A stretch of DNA of 64,000 bases from Pirellulales bacterium (GTDB lineage Bacteria; Planctomycetota; Planctomycetia; Pirellulales; Lacipirellulaceae), in NCBI GenBank assembly GCA_022841705.1, contig JALHQZ010000001.1, positions 1,178,001 through 1,242,000 of the forward strand, in the 5' to 3' direction. Made by a program: the position numbers and the translations under genes. Below, piece by piece: positions 8,488-17,887 of the stretch (the stretch's first letter is position 1; each line of letters begins with the position of its first letter). Under the pieces are notes generated by a model. That model saw only the letters and a list, made by a program, of their open reading frames with translations. It was not told the DNA's origin and ran no database searches.

Positions 8488-10050
8488 CTAACGCCCATCT
8501 TTGCACAACTTATACTCGAAACTATCCACCAGCGCGTCCCAGCTTGCTTGGATCACGTTTTCGTTCACGCCCACCGTGCCCCAGGTATCGCCGTCGGCGT
8601 CGCGGGTTTCGATGACGACGCGCACCCGAGCCGCCGTGGCGGCGTCGCTGTTGATGACGCGCACTTTGTAGTCGACCAGTTCGATGTCGGCCAGTTGAGG
8701 GAATTGCTTCACCAGAGCTTTCCGGAGGGCGGCGTCGAGCGCGTTAACGGGGCCGTCCCCTTCGGCGACGTGGTGACGGACTTCGTCGCCGACTTTCAGT
8801 TTCACCGTCGCTTCGGTCGCCACTTCGCCGGCATGACTTTCGACGTTGGTGTGGTACTTCACCAGCTCGAAATGGGGCGTAAAGCTGCCGGCGAGCCGCT
8901 GCACTAACAGCGCGAACGACGCTTCGGCCGCTTCAAACTGCCAGCCTTGATTCTCTTTCTCGACCACTTCGCGCAGGATGCGGTCCATCAGCTCTTTGTC
9001 TTCGGCAATGTTGTGCTTGGTGGCGAGCGCGATGATGTTCGACCGGCCCGACAGTTCACTCACCAGCACCCGGCGTTCGTTGCCAACGCTCTCCGGCGTG
9101 ATGTGTTCGTAACTTTCCGCGACACGGTTGATGGCATGCACGTGCATCCCCCCTTTGTGGGCGAAGGCGCTCGGCCCGACGAACGCTTGGTTCGTGCGGT
9201 AGTTCATGTTGGCGATTTCGTACACATAGCGCGACAACTCCGTGAGGCAATCGACCCCCCGACCGCCGAGCACCGTGTAGCCCTGCTTCTTGAGCGCCAG
9301 GTTGGCGGCGACGCTCACGAGGTCCGCGTTGCCGCAGCGTTCGCCGAGGCCGTTGATGGTCCCCTGCACCTGGATGGCGCCGACATCGATGGCGGCGAGC
9401 GAGTTCGCCACCGCCAGGTCGCAGTCGTTGTGAGTGTGGATGCCCAATGGGACCGATAAGCCGCGAGCGGCTTCCGAGGCGATACGCGAAACTTCCTCCG
9501 GCATACTGCCGCCGTTGGTGTCGCACATCACGATCCGCATGGCGCCCGCTTCGGCGGCGGCGGCGATGGTTTGGGCCGCGTACTTGGGGTTCAGCTTCCA
9601 ACCATCGAAGAAATGCTCGGCGTCGTAGATCACTTCGCGGCCCAGCTTCTTGAAGTAGGCGATCGTGTCGCGGATCATCGCCAGGTTTTCTTCGAGCGAC
9701 ACCCGCAGTACTTCATTTACGTGGAACTCACTGGTTTTGCCGACGATGGTGATGACCGGCGCCTGCGAATCTTTGAGCGCGATCATGCCCGGATCGTCCG
9801 CCGCGGTGACGCCCCGCCGGCGCGTCATCCCGAACGCGCACAACTTGCTGCGCTTAAGCGGCTCGGCCTGCATCCGCTGGAAGAACTCGGCGTCCTTCGG
9901 GTTCGAGAGCGGGTAGCCCCCTTCGATGTAATCGAACCCCAGCTCATCGAGCCGTCGAGCGATCAGCACCTTGTCTTCGAGCGAAAAGTTCACCCCTTCG
10001 CCCTGGGCGCCGTCGCGGAGGGTCGTGTCGTAGAGTTCGATCGTGGGCAT
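8488..10050 (-). CDS. cimA: Citramalate synthase
   Basis: HMGL-like enzyme of about 520 residues that condenses pyruvate and acetyl-CoA to (R)-citramalate, the first step of the threonine-independent isoleucine route. The N-terminus MPTIELYDTTLRDGAQGEG is diagnostic of the CimA/LeuA superfamily, and EGGYPLSNPKD fits the CimA rather than the LeuA branch. HTHNDCDLAVANSLAA gives the metal-binding histidines. The C-terminal ~130 residues match the LeuA-type allosteric domain (HYKVRVINSD-like region and GVNENVIQASWDALVDS). I chose the ATG at 10050; an upstream in-frame start would add 23 residues rich in Arg and Ser that do not belong to the fold. Confidence 0.92.
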   Translation of the reverse strand: MPTIELYDTTLRDGAQGEGVNFSLEDKVLIARRLDELGFDYIEGGYPLSNPKDAEFFQRMQAEPLKRSKLCAFGMTRRRGVTAADDPGMIALKDSQAPVITIVGKTSEFHVNEVLRVSLEENLAMIRDTIAYFKKLGREVIYDAEHFFDGWKLNPKYAAQTIAAAAEAGAMRIVMCDTNGGSMPEEVSRIASEAARGLSVPLGIHTHNDCDLAVANSLAAIDVGAIQVQGTINGLGERCGNADLVSVAANLALKKQGYTVLGGRGVDCLTELSRYVYEIANMNYRTNQAFVGPSAFAHKGGMHVHAINRVAESYEHITPESVGNERRVLVSELSGRSNIIALATKHNIAEDKELMDRILREVVEKENQGWQFEAAEASFALLVQRLAGSFTPHFELVKYHTNVESHAGEVATEATVKLKVGDEVRHHVAEGDGPVNALDAALRKALVKQFPQLADIELVDYKVRVINSDAATAARVRVVIETRDADGDTWGTVGVNENVIQASWDALVDSFEYKLCKDGR

Positions 10051-10191
10051 GGCGGGGTGGCTGTGGGCTATGGGCTGTGAGCGAAGTCGCCGCGAGCCCG
10101 TTCCCAAGATTATCGGCAAAACAAGTCTGCTCCCAGTTTAACACCGGGGGGCAATTTGCCGACAGCCGAACGCCAAGCCAGGTTCAGGCCA

Positions 10192-10581
10192 CTACGACGC
10201 GACGCCCGCTTTGGCGAGCTCGCCGCCGAGCCGGCCCGTCGCCCATAGCCAAAACATGCGGTAGTCGCTCTTGAACGACCAAAACGGCTCGGAAAACGCG
10301 GCCGGTTTGTTCCGTTCGATGCCGAAATGGCCGATCCACGCACAGCCGTAGCCAGCAATCGGGGCGGCCAGGAACAGGCCAACGCCCCACAGCAAGTAGG
10401 GCAAATGAAAAATTACAGCGCCGGCCAGCAGCAGCGTGACGCCGGTCAGCACCAGCAAAGTGCCCGCCGCAGTGCCGAGATAATGCAGCCCCCGGGACTT
10501 GGGGTTGGCATGAGCCTGTAGGTAAATCGGCCAGAATTCTTCGTAGGTGGTTGGAACGCTCGGCGGGACGGACTGCGACAT
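10192..10581 (-). CDS. DUF962 (Mpo1-like) small membrane protein
   Basis: The product is 129 residues. It begins with a short hydrophilic stretch containing YEEFWPIYLQAHANPKSRGLHYLG and continues with two or three hydrophobic segments (GTLLVLTGVTLLLAGAVIF, LLWGVGLFLAAPIAGYG). It ends with HFGIERNKPAAF and a conserved WSFKSDYRMFWLW. The H-x(2)-N-P ... H-x-L-G ... W-x-G-H pattern is typical of DUF962/Mpo1 proteins; the yeast member is a dioxygenase acting on 2-hydroxy fatty acids. A role in fatty-acid alpha-oxidation is inferred from the family alone. Confidence 0.8.
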   Translation of the reverse strand: MSQSVPPSVPTTYEEFWPIYLQAHANPKSRGLHYLGTAAGTLLVLTGVTLLLAGAVIFHLPYLLWGVGLFLAAPIAGYGCAWIGHFGIERNKPAAFSEPFWSFKSDYRMFWLWATGRLGGELAKAGVAS

Positions 10582-10683
10582 CTTCGGCGGCTCCGTGGGG
10601 TGATTTGCCTGGTGGGGACATTATCACCGCTGTTCGGGCTGCGGAAAAGTGGGGGTCTAGGTAAGATTTGCGGGCTAAGGTCA

Positions 10684-10746
10684 GCTACGATGGACTTCTC
10701 AGCCGGCCGAATTGCTAGTCCGAGGGGTTGAGAAACCCGTCGTACA
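10684..10746. repeat. R3-like inverted repeat
   Basis: TACGATGGACTTCTCAGCC on one side and GGGTTGAGAAACCCGTCGTAC on the other form the two arms of a bipartite element. It is a variant of the TACGATGGGCT..AGCCCGTCG family at 20837 and 61840. Confidence 0.55.
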
Positions 10747-10790
10747 AGAAACACAGGGGCGCAACTCAAAGAAGCATCGCCCCCGGCTAA

Positions 10791-13424
10791 CTACGCGCTG
10801 TCGGCGCGGAGGTTTTCTTCCTCTTCCTCCTCTTCGTACTCTTCCTCTTCATATTCGTCGCCCTCTTCCCATTCTTCTTCGGCTTCTTCTTCCCACGGGG
10901 CGTCGTCCTCTTCCACTTCATCCGAGACGGGGGTGATGCGGTTCGAGCGCGGGGCGGGGGGCGTCGGCGGCGCGGTGGCGGCTTCGCCTTTGGTCATGGC
11001 TTCCCATTCTTCCACGCTGATGGCCACTTCGCGCGCTTGCGAGCCGTTGTACTGGCCGACAATACCGTCTTCGGCCATGAAGTCGATCAGCCGGGCCGCG
11101 CGGCCGTAGCCGATGCCAAGACATCGCTGCAAGAGCGACACACTCCCGCGGCGTTCGCGGACCACAATATCGACGGCGGCTTCGTACAGATCATCGCGAT
11201 TCTTCAGCGCACCGCCGGGGCCGGTCGCTTCTTCTTCGTCGGTCGCTTTGAGCTGCATCAGTTCGGTGGCGAACTGCTGATCATCCGTGCCGACGAAGTC
11301 CACCACGCGGGTGATTTCATCGTCGGACAAGTAGGTTCCCTGCCCACGCAGCAGTTGGCTGGTGCCGGGCGAGAGGAACAGCATGTCCCCGTTCCCCAGC
11401 AGCTTGTCGGCCCCCATCTCGTCCAGCACCACACGGCTATCGGTGCGGCTGGCGACTTGGAACGCGATCCGCGCCGGTAAGTTCGATTTGATGAGCCCGG
11501 TGATCACATCGACCGTCGGCTTTTGCGTGGCGAGGATCAGGTGAATCCCCACCGCGCGGCTCTTTTGAGCGAGTCGAATGATGTGCGTTTCCACTTCCTT
11601 ACCGGAGGTCATCATCAGGTCGGCGATTTCGTCCGCCACGATCACAATGAAGGGCAACTGCCGCGGGACTTGCCGCCATTCATCGTCGTTCTCTGGTTGA
11701 ATGCGGTCGCGCAGCTCTTCTTCGCTCAGTTGGTTGTACACGCTCACATGCCGCACACCGGCGCGGGCCAGCAGGGCGTACCGCTCTTCCATCTTGTCGA
11801 CGGCCCAGGCCAAAATCGCCTCGGCCTTTTTCATGTCGGTCACCACTGGGTGCATCAGGTGCGGCAGCTTGCGGTAGCCTGACAGCTCGACCATTTTGGG
11901 GTCGATCATCAGCATCCGCACCTCGTCCGGCCCGCGACTCATCAGCATCGAAACGATGATCGTGTTGAGGCACACGGACTTCCCGGTCCCGGTGCGACCC
12001 GCGATCAACAGGTGCGGTAGCGCTGTGAGATCGATCACCAGCGGATTGCCGGCGACGTCCTTGCCTAAGTAAATCGGAATCTTCATCCGCCGCGCGCGGC
12101 CGTCCGTCTCTTCGATCACTTCGCGTAGCCGCACGAGTTGGCGATGCTCGTTGGGCACTTCGATCCCAACGGTGTTCTTTCCCGGAATCGGCGCGACGAT
12201 CCGCACGCTCGGCACGCGCAGGGCGATGGCGAGGTCATCGGCCAAATTGGTGATTTTGGCGAGCCGCAGGCCCGCTTCGAGTTCCACTTCGTACTGGGCG
12301 ATCACCGGGCCCGTTTCGATCTCGACCACCTTCACGTTGAAGCCAAAATCCTGGAACGTCTTTTCCAGAATTTTTGCCTTGCGGCGGACTTCCTTCTCAT
12401 GCTCCTCGTAGCTCACGTCGTCGGCCGGCAGCAGCAGGTCGAGCGGCGGTAGTTCGTACTCGGCGTCGACGGGGGTCTCGTTGGCGGCAGCTTCGAGCTC
12501 ATCGATAATCTGCTCCCGCTCGCTCTTCTGCTTGGCTTTGGCCTTTTTATCGGTGGGTGTGCGAATGGCGATCGCCGAGGCTTCGATGGCTTCCTCTTCG
12601 TCGACCGCTTCCTCAGCTTCGCTCTCGTCGACTTCTTCCTCCTCAACGACAGCGGCTTTCGCAGTCGACTTTGGCGTACGCACCTTTAGCGGCCGGGCGG
12701 GGGCTTCTTCGTCGGACTCAACCTCTTCGTCTTCTTCGTCCTCATCCGGCCGAGTGGGCGCTAGCGGGGCTGCGGTCAACCCGCGGGCGCCATCGTACGC
12801 ATCCAGATCGGTCCGCTTGTGCCGCCGAGCGGAGCGCACCGCGTGGGCGCCCAGTTGGCTCGCCGTCCGCAGCGTGGCGCCGAGGGTCGTCCCCGAGACC
12901 GCCGTCGCGGCCGCCGCCGCGCGGAACACAAAGTAATCGGTACAGAGCAAGAGCCCGGCGAGCAGCACGCTGAGCGCGAAGAGAAACGCCCCGGCCGTCG
13001 CAAAATTGCTTTCGAGCCACGCCCGACCCATCGCCCCAAGATACCCGCCGGCGCCAATGATGGGTCCCGGCGACCAACCTTTCAGCGCGAGCGCGCCGAG
13101 CGTTGACACGCCGACGAGCGACAGCGCCCAGCCGACCGTTCGCAGCACCGGTTGATCAATCGTCCGCCGCATTCCTACGAACCCGGCGAGCACGCCAAGC
13201 GAACCAACCAAATAGTAGGCGCCCACGCCCATCATCTCGAGCAGCGTGTGCGCGACCGTCGCCCCCACTCGCCCCGCCGCGTTCCGAACTTCAGCATTCG
13301 GCGGCCAGACAAGCTGACTCGGCGGGTCGTAGCGGTCGTAAGTCCCCAATGCCAACACCAGCAGCAGCGTCACTGCGGCGAGCACGATGGCAAGGGCGTC
13401 GAACTTAGGACTGCGGTCGGGCAT
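10791..13424 (-). CDS. ftsK: DNA translocase FtsK/SpoIIIE
   Basis: Septal DNA pump of about 877 residues that moves and resolves chromosomes during division. The N-terminus after the ATG at 13424 (MPDRSPKFDALAIVLAAVTLLLV) carries four membrane segments. A highly acidic Glu-rich linker follows, then the RecA-like motor with Walker A IAGRTGTGKSVCLN and Walker B-type IVIVADEIADLMMTSGKEVE. A winged-helix gamma domain comes next (LLQRCLGIGYGRAARLIDFM). After gamma there is an unusual tail of roughly 40 residues that is almost entirely Glu and Asp. The upstream in-frame stretch to 13598 is translated intergenic repeat, so the ATG directly before the membrane domain is preferred. Confidence 0.95.
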   Translation of the reverse strand: MPDRSPKFDALAIVLAAVTLLLVLALGTYDRYDPPSQLVWPPNAEVRNAAGRVGATVAHTLLEMMGVGAYYLVGSLGVLAGFVGMRRTIDQPVLRTVGWALSLVGVSTLGALALKGWSPGPIIGAGGYLGAMGRAWLESNFATAGAFLFALSVLLAGLLLCTDYFVFRAAAAATAVSGTTLGATLRTASQLGAHAVRSARRHKRTDLDAYDGARGLTAAPLAPTRPDEDEEDEEVESDEEAPARPLKVRTPKSTAKAAVVEEEEVDESEAEEAVDEEEAIEASAIAIRTPTDKKAKAKQKSEREQIIDELEAAANETPVDAEYELPPLDLLLPADDVSYEEHEKEVRRKAKILEKTFQDFGFNVKVVEIETGPVIAQYEVELEAGLRLAKITNLADDLAIALRVPSVRIVAPIPGKNTVGIEVPNEHRQLVRLREVIEETDGRARRMKIPIYLGKDVAGNPLVIDLTALPHLLIAGRTGTGKSVCLNTIIVSMLMSRGPDEVRMLMIDPKMVELSGYRKLPHLMHPVVTDMKKAEAILAWAVDKMEERYALLARAGVRHVSVYNQLSEEELRDRIQPENDDEWRQVPRQLPFIVIVADEIADLMMTSGKEVETHIIRLAQKSRAVGIHLILATQKPTVDVITGLIKSNLPARIAFQVASRTDSRVVLDEMGADKLLGNGDMLFLSPGTSQLLRGQGTYLSDDEITRVVDFVGTDDQQFATELMQLKATDEEEATGPGGALKNRDDLYEAAVDIVVRERRGSVSLLQRCLGIGYGRAARLIDFMAEDGIVGQYNGSQAREVAISVEEWEAMTKGEAATAPPTPPAPRSNRITPVSDEVEEDDAPWEEEAEEEWEEGDEYEEEEYEEEEEEENLRADSA

Positions 13425-13434
13425 GGGGGGTGTT

Positions 13435-13523
13435 CTCCCTCTCCCTCCGGGAGAGGGCCGGGGTGAGGGTGAAGTGAGGTTTAGGGTTTCCCTCACCCAA
13501 CCCTCTCCCAGAGGGAGAGGGCT
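13435..13523. repeat. Bipartite palindromic repeat, family R1
   Basis: CCCTCTCCCTCCGGGAGAGGG and CCCTCTCCCAGAGGGAGAGGG flank a spacer with TGAGGGTGAAGTGAGG. The element sits just upstream of the ftsK start. Same family as the copies at 4929, 49331 and 63544. Confidence 0.9.
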
Positions 13524-13679
13524 ACGAAGTGCGGAGTTCTCTGTGTATTGGAAATCGAACGGGATATCTTTCGCCACTGACGACTGACCGCGGACCATCC
13601 TTCATCATCGACCCTTGCTAGCTTGCGCGCGCAGCTTCGGCGCGGCGGCCCGAGCGAACGCTAGAACCGGCAATTTGGC

Positions 13680-14906
13680 GTGGCGGGGCGCCAGCGTAGC
13701 TGGTACAACCCGCCCAGCTTCCGCACCTCGCCCCCTTCCCGTGCCTGGGCCGCAATTCTGACCCGCAGGCTCTCACTCGCGACGCCGGTGCTGCTCACAC
13801 TGCTGAGCGTAATCGCCGCTGCGCAGCCTGAGGCGCCGAGCCCGCCGACGATCTACCCCGAACTCAGCGAAGAATCCGTGCTGAGTGGTGAGCTGGGGTG
13901 TGCGGATGTCGTCGATTGTCCGCCGCGCGCGGGGTTCGTGCCGTTCGCTCGATTGCAACTGGGGCAGTTCTGGATGGAGGATGAAGACCAGTGGCCAGAT
14001 GAACCGCAATCGACATCGTATCAGTACGGCCCTGATCAATATGCCGCTGATGGATTTGATATCATCGATTCAGATGGTGGGCCCGATAGTGGCGCCTACT
14101 ATGCACCCGATTTTGATGATCTTTACTCCCTTCCAGCCACTCTGCCGCAAGTCAAGATTTGCGAGACAGTCCGCATCGAAAACCTCGAGTTCTCCCTCCA
14201 ACATCTCTACGAAGACGGCTGGGTGAACTCCCGCCCCGCGTGGCGGATCGGCGCCAATGGCTGGGGGCTGAATCTCAATGTCGGCCAACTGCCGATGCCG
14301 ACGAGCGCAAACACGCCGAGTGATCCCAACGCCGGTTGGTTGCGACGCTGGCTCGATGGATTCAACCACGCGAACTACGTCTCCTACGGCGTGCGGACGG
14401 TGCGGTTGGTGGATGAGTACGAAGTCGACGTTACAGGCGGACTGCTTGGCGGTTTCGACGTTCAAGCAGACGTCGACCATACCAACATTGGCCCGCACTT
14501 AACGATTGGCCGTACGAGCCGCAGCGGGCGGTGGCGATTCGATCTCAGCGGCACAGTGCTGTTGGGTTACGGCCATGCTCGCTATCGGCAAGATGGCGCG
14601 CTTTTTACAGACGCTCTGGGGGGCGCCGTCTATAATCGGCCTCTGAATGCGAATCCAGTTTTCGTCACTAACCGCGCCAGCGAAGACTTCCTCGCCACCT
14701 ACGCCGAACTCGATTTCACCACCAGCTATTTTCTCACCTCGCACTGGACGCTCGACCTCACCGCCCGCGCGTTTGTGTTCGGCGAGCACTTCAGCGCGGA
14801 AGATCACATCGTGTGGAGCCTCCCCGACTTCGGCATCAGCGAAGCGAAACAAAGCCACACGTACGCCGGCGGCAATTTGTTCTTGGGGGCGAGCTATGTG
14901 TGGTGA
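13680..14906 (+). CDS. Probable outer-membrane beta-barrel-type surface protein
   Basis: The product is about 408 residues. After ~30 residues comes a signal-like hydrophobic stretch (LSLATPVLLTLLSVIAAAQP), then an acidic low-complexity segment with many Asp and Tyr residues. The second half alternates polar and hydrophobic residues (GRWRFDLSGTVLLGYGHARY, TSYFLTSHWTLDLTARAFVF) and ends in ASYVW, an aromatic C-terminus typical of outer-membrane barrels. Planctomycetes encode many barrel proteins of this style (BBP7-like), but I cannot assign the family. The start is uncertain: the GTG at 13680 is the first in frame and there is no ATG before the hydrophobic segment. The 3' end overlaps convergent truB by 13 bases. 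Confidence 0.7.
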   Translation: MAGRQRSWYNPPSFRTSPPSRAWAAILTRRLSLATPVLLTLLSVIAAAQPEAPSPPTIYPELSEESVLSGELGCADVVDCPPRAGFVPFARLQLGQFWMEDEDQWPDEPQSTSYQYGPDQYAADGFDIIDSDGGPDSGAYYAPDFDDLYSLPATLPQVKICETVRIENLEFSLQHLYEDGWVNSRPAWRIGANGWGLNLNVGQLPMPTSANTPSDPNAGWLRRWLDGFNHANYVSYGVRTVRLVDEYEVDVTGGLLGGFDVQADVDHTNIGPHLTIGRTSRSGRWRFDLSGTVLLGYGHARYRQDGALFTDALGGAVYNRPLNANPVFVTNRASEDFLATYAELDFTTSYFLTSHWTLDLTARAFVFGEHFSAEDHIVWSLPDFGISEAKQSHTYAGGNLFLGASYVW

Positions 14907-15793
14907 CACACACGCTTTTGTTGCTGAATCGTCTCCAACACACAACTCGGCCGCAGTTTGCCGTTCTCATGCCGAATCACAGCGACGAGTTCACCGTCCG
15001 GCCCGATGCCCGCCGCTTCTCCGCGTAGCGAAACCAGTTTCCCCGCGTCGAGAAATCGGCCGTGGCGGAGTTCCAGGCACTCGGCTTCCGTTAACTTCAC
15101 TTGCGGCAGGTGCTGCGTTGCGAAGCGCGCGGGAAGTAGATGCGGCGCGAGGCCATCGGCGAGCAATTGTTCAACGGTCACCGCGGTTTCGAGTTGTAGC
15201 GCACCGATCGCCGTGCGCACAAGTTGCGTCATCACCGCCGCCGTGCCCAGCGAGGCGGCCAAGTCCCGGCCGAGCGAGCGAACATAGACGCCACTGCCGC
15301 AATTGATGTCGAGTGTTAGCTCAGGGTAGTCGTACCGCACCACTTCGAGCGCATGGATCGCTACGGGACGCGGCGCCAGTTCCACCGCCTGACCCTGTCG
15401 GGCCATGTCGTACGACTTGCGGCCGCCCACTTTGATCGCCGAGTACGCCGGCGGCACTTGGCTAATCTCGCCGATGAACGGCGGCAGCGCGGCGGTCACT
15501 TCGGCGAGCGTCGGCACCGGCGGATTGTCGAGCCGTTCGGTCGGCAACTCCAAATCGTCACTCGCACTCGACTCACCAAATCGAAAATCCGCCCGATAAC
15601 GTTTCGGCTGCTGCTGAAGATATTCCACGAGCCGCGTCGCCCCGCCGACAGCCACCACTAGCACGCCAGTGGCGAGCGGATCGAGCGTCCCCGCGTGCCC
15701 CACCTTATCGGGATTGGCGAGCCGAGTGACCCGGTTCACGACATCTCGCGAGGTCCAGTCGAGCGGTTTGTTGATGTTCAGCAGGCCGAGCAT
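14894..15793 (-). CDS. truB: tRNA pseudouridine(55) synthase
   Basis: The enzyme makes pseudouridine 55 in the T-loop of tRNAs. The product is 299 residues and begins MLGLLNINKPLDWTSRDVVN. It contains the catalytic motif VGHAGTLDPLATGVLVVAVG, with the nucleophilic Asp in GTLDP, and YSAIKVGGRKSYDMAR, the family's KxxG region. The C-terminal ~80 residues are the short PUA-like tail. The ATG at 15793 gives the canonical N-terminus. Confidence 0.95.
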   Translation of the reverse strand: MLGLLNINKPLDWTSRDVVNRVTRLANPDKVGHAGTLDPLATGVLVVAVGGATRLVEYLQQQPKRYRADFRFGESSASDDLELPTERLDNPPVPTLAEVTAALPPFIGEISQVPPAYSAIKVGGRKSYDMARQGQAVELAPRPVAIHALEVVRYDYPELTLDINCGSGVYVRSLGRDLAASLGTAAVMTQLVRTAIGALQLETAVTVEQLLADGLAPHLLPARFATQHLPQVKLTEAECLELRHGRFLDAGKLVSLRGEAAGIGPDGELVAVIRHENGKLRPSCVLETIQQQKRVCHHT

Positions 15794-15816
15794 CCTGCTA
15801 GTTTAACAGAAAAGAT

Positions 15817-15982
15817 TCACCACAGAGGGCACAGAGAGCACAGAGGAGAAAACACAGAGAAAGAATAGAGCTGGTAAAGCGAAGTCAATGAAAACCGAAT
15901 GATCGAAACTCACTTTCAATCCCTCTTCCTCTCTTTTTTCTCTGTGCGTCTTCCTCCGTGCCCTCTGTGCCCTCTGTGGTAA
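15817..15982. repeat. Long inverted repeat, family R5
   Basis: CACCACAGAGGGCACAGAG on the left arm and its complement CTCTGTGCCCTCTGTGGT on the right arm bracket about 120 bases. The arms continue imperfectly as multiple CACAGAG / CTCTGTG units. It lies between truB and the VWA gene and could form a long hairpin in RNA. Confidence 0.8.
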
Positions 15983-15992
15983 ATCGTCATCT

Positions 15993-17714
15993 TCAGCCCA
16001 GAATCTCCCGGCGGCGGTTCAAATAGTCCCAGACCACGTAACGATCCAAATCCCGGCCAGCCGTGAAGAAGACCCGGCCCTTGGTCGATTCCGCCAAGCG
16101 ATACGCAAATCGCACGTCGTCTTCCGTCTGCGACCAACTCGGCAGCAAGAAGAGGTTGATCGTGATTCCTTCGCGCTGGCAAAGCTGCCCTTCGCGCAGC
16201 GTGGCGTTCTCGGTCCGCGGATCGGGCGGATAGAGCAAGTACAGCACTTGGCCTTCGAAGTGCGCCGTCGGCAGGCCGTCGGTGATGAGCACGATCTGCC
16301 GGTTCGGCGTGTCCTGCGTCGACAGCATTCGCCGAGCAAGCGACAAGCCATGCTGCAAGTTGGTAAAATGCGGCGGGACTTGCTGTTCGCTGATGTCGTC
16401 GCGGCTCATGTCCGCCTGCAACCGCACGACAGGGTTGGAAATGGTCACCGGTTTGGGCATCAGGTTGATCACCTTTGCCGGCTCGACGAGTTTCGCGAAG
16501 CTGTAGCTCTCGACGAACGACAGGTGATCGCCCGGGTATTCGCTGCGGATCAGTCCCTGCATGGCGAGCGCCATCCGCTTGACGTTAATGTACTGCCCGT
16601 CGTACCGCATCGAGCCGCTCATATCCATCACCACGCACGTGGCACACTTCGGCGTGTTGCGGGTGCGATGGATTTCAATGTCGTCTTGATGCAGGCGCAG
16701 TTCCGATTCGGGGTTGCCGGCGGCGCGTTCACTCGCAGCGCGAAGAGTCACGTTAACGAATGTCTGCGTGAGATCAGCGTTCGCGATCGAGTCGCCGAAC
16801 TCGTACGGCTTGGTGGTTGGCAGTTCCACGGCGCCTTCGCCCAAAATCGGCCCTTGATGCCGCCCACTGCGCGACGCTTCAAGGTTGCTGAAGAGTTTTT
16901 CGAGCAGCTTGCCTTGAAAAATGCGGTGCGCTTTCGGCGTCAACTTGAAATTGCGTCCCGATTGTTCGAGGCCCTGCCGCTCAGCCACTTCGCGCAGATA
17001 ATCCTGCACCTGTTGCTGCAGCGCACTGAGCTGGTCGACATCTCCCGGCTCGGCAAACTCCGAGAGTAGGTCCATATCGATGAGCCCAATTTGCGCCGTC
17101 TTCGCCGCTTCCTCCAGTTGCTTCAGCAGCTCGTCGATCTTCTCAAGCTCTTCCTTCACCGCCAGCGCTTCGGGCACGGTCAGCGTTTCATTGCCGGTGA
17201 ACGCGTACTTTGCGGCGAGCTCTTCGACTTGGTACTTGTCGCCAAGCCGCTCGATAAGCTGCACCAATTGCTGCGCGAAGGGCGAATTATCGTCGCCGGT
17301 GGCGTACCACAGCCGTTCGAGCTCGCGGATTTGCTCGCGCTTCACCGTTTGCTCGAACCGGTCCCGCAGTGGTTTCGGCGGAGTCGCCTCCTGCACGGCG
17401 CCGCGGTACGCTTTGTCGGCCCGTTTGCGCACCTTGCGGGTTTCGTAGCGCTCAAGAATCTTGCGTTTGCGTTCTTCCAGCATCGCCCGCAGCGCGTCGA
17501 TGCTGGGACCAAGCCCCGCGATCTGGCTGGGGTCGAGCCGCACTGCCCGGGCGAGTTCTTCTTCGGTCAGCTCGCGCCGCTCGCCGAACATCAGCGCGTG
17601 TTCAAACGCCGCCGACACCAGGTCCGGCCCCGCTTCCGCCGGATTCGGAAACCGCTTGGGATCGTACTTCTGGTAGGTGTGAATCACACCCCCCAGCGTG
17701 TTGCGGTTGGCCAT
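15993..17714 (-). CDS. von Willebrand factor A domain protein
   Basis: The product is about 573 residues from the ATG at 17714 (MANRNTLGGVIHTYQKYDP). The N-terminal ~300 residues are helical and rich in Glu, Lys and Arg, with no domain I recognise. The C-terminal part is a VWA domain with an intact MIDAS: DMSGSM, then threonine and aspartate sites in the LITDGLPTAHFEG segment. There is no signal peptide with this start, so it is probably cytoplasmic. An upstream extension would include translated R2 repeat and is rejected. VWA proteins of this architecture often work with AAA ATPases, but none is encoded next to it. Confidence 0.82.
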   Translation of the reverse strand: MANRNTLGGVIHTYQKYDPKRFPNPAEAGPDLVSAAFEHALMFGERRELTEEELARAVRLDPSQIAGLGPSIDALRAMLEERKRKILERYETRKVRKRADKAYRGAVQEATPPKPLRDRFEQTVKREQIRELERLWYATGDDNSPFAQQLVQLIERLGDKYQVEELAAKYAFTGNETLTVPEALAVKEELEKIDELLKQLEEAAKTAQIGLIDMDLLSEFAEPGDVDQLSALQQQVQDYLREVAERQGLEQSGRNFKLTPKAHRIFQGKLLEKLFSNLEASRSGRHQGPILGEGAVELPTTKPYEFGDSIANADLTQTFVNVTLRAASERAAGNPESELRLHQDDIEIHRTRNTPKCATCVVMDMSGSMRYDGQYINVKRMALAMQGLIRSEYPGDHLSFVESYSFAKLVEPAKVINLMPKPVTISNPVVRLQADMSRDDISEQQVPPHFTNLQHGLSLARRMLSTQDTPNRQIVLITDGLPTAHFEGQVLYLLYPPDPRTENATLREGQLCQREGITINLFLLPSWSQTEDDVRFAYRLAESTKGRVFFTAGRDLDRYVVWDYLNRRREILG

Positions 17715-17793
17715 GATGTGCGAATCGTCCGGGTGTGGTTGAAGATCACTACCAGGAACGATAGGCAAAAGAGCTGCGAAGGCAAGCGCGGTT

Positions 17794-17883
17794 TGTAGCA
17801 GGCAGGGTCCCCGTGCCATCGCCCCTAGAACAGACTTGCAAGCCTTGTGTAGTGCAACGGCACGGGGACCGTGCCTGCTACAT
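17794..17883. repeat. Bipartite repeat, family R2 (RAYT-type)
   Basis: The left arm TGTAGCAGGCAGGGTCCCCG and the right arm CGGGGACCGTGCCTGCTACA form an inverted pair with a 40-base spacer. The same arms flank the broken RAYT gene near 48 kb. This copy lies between two minus-strand genes. Confidence 0.85.
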
Positions 17884-17887
17884 TCAA

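Noticed and set aside
11037..12973. Several plus-strand frames across ftsK
   Set aside because: They are antisense to the FtsK motor and linker, whose motifs are clear on the minus strand.
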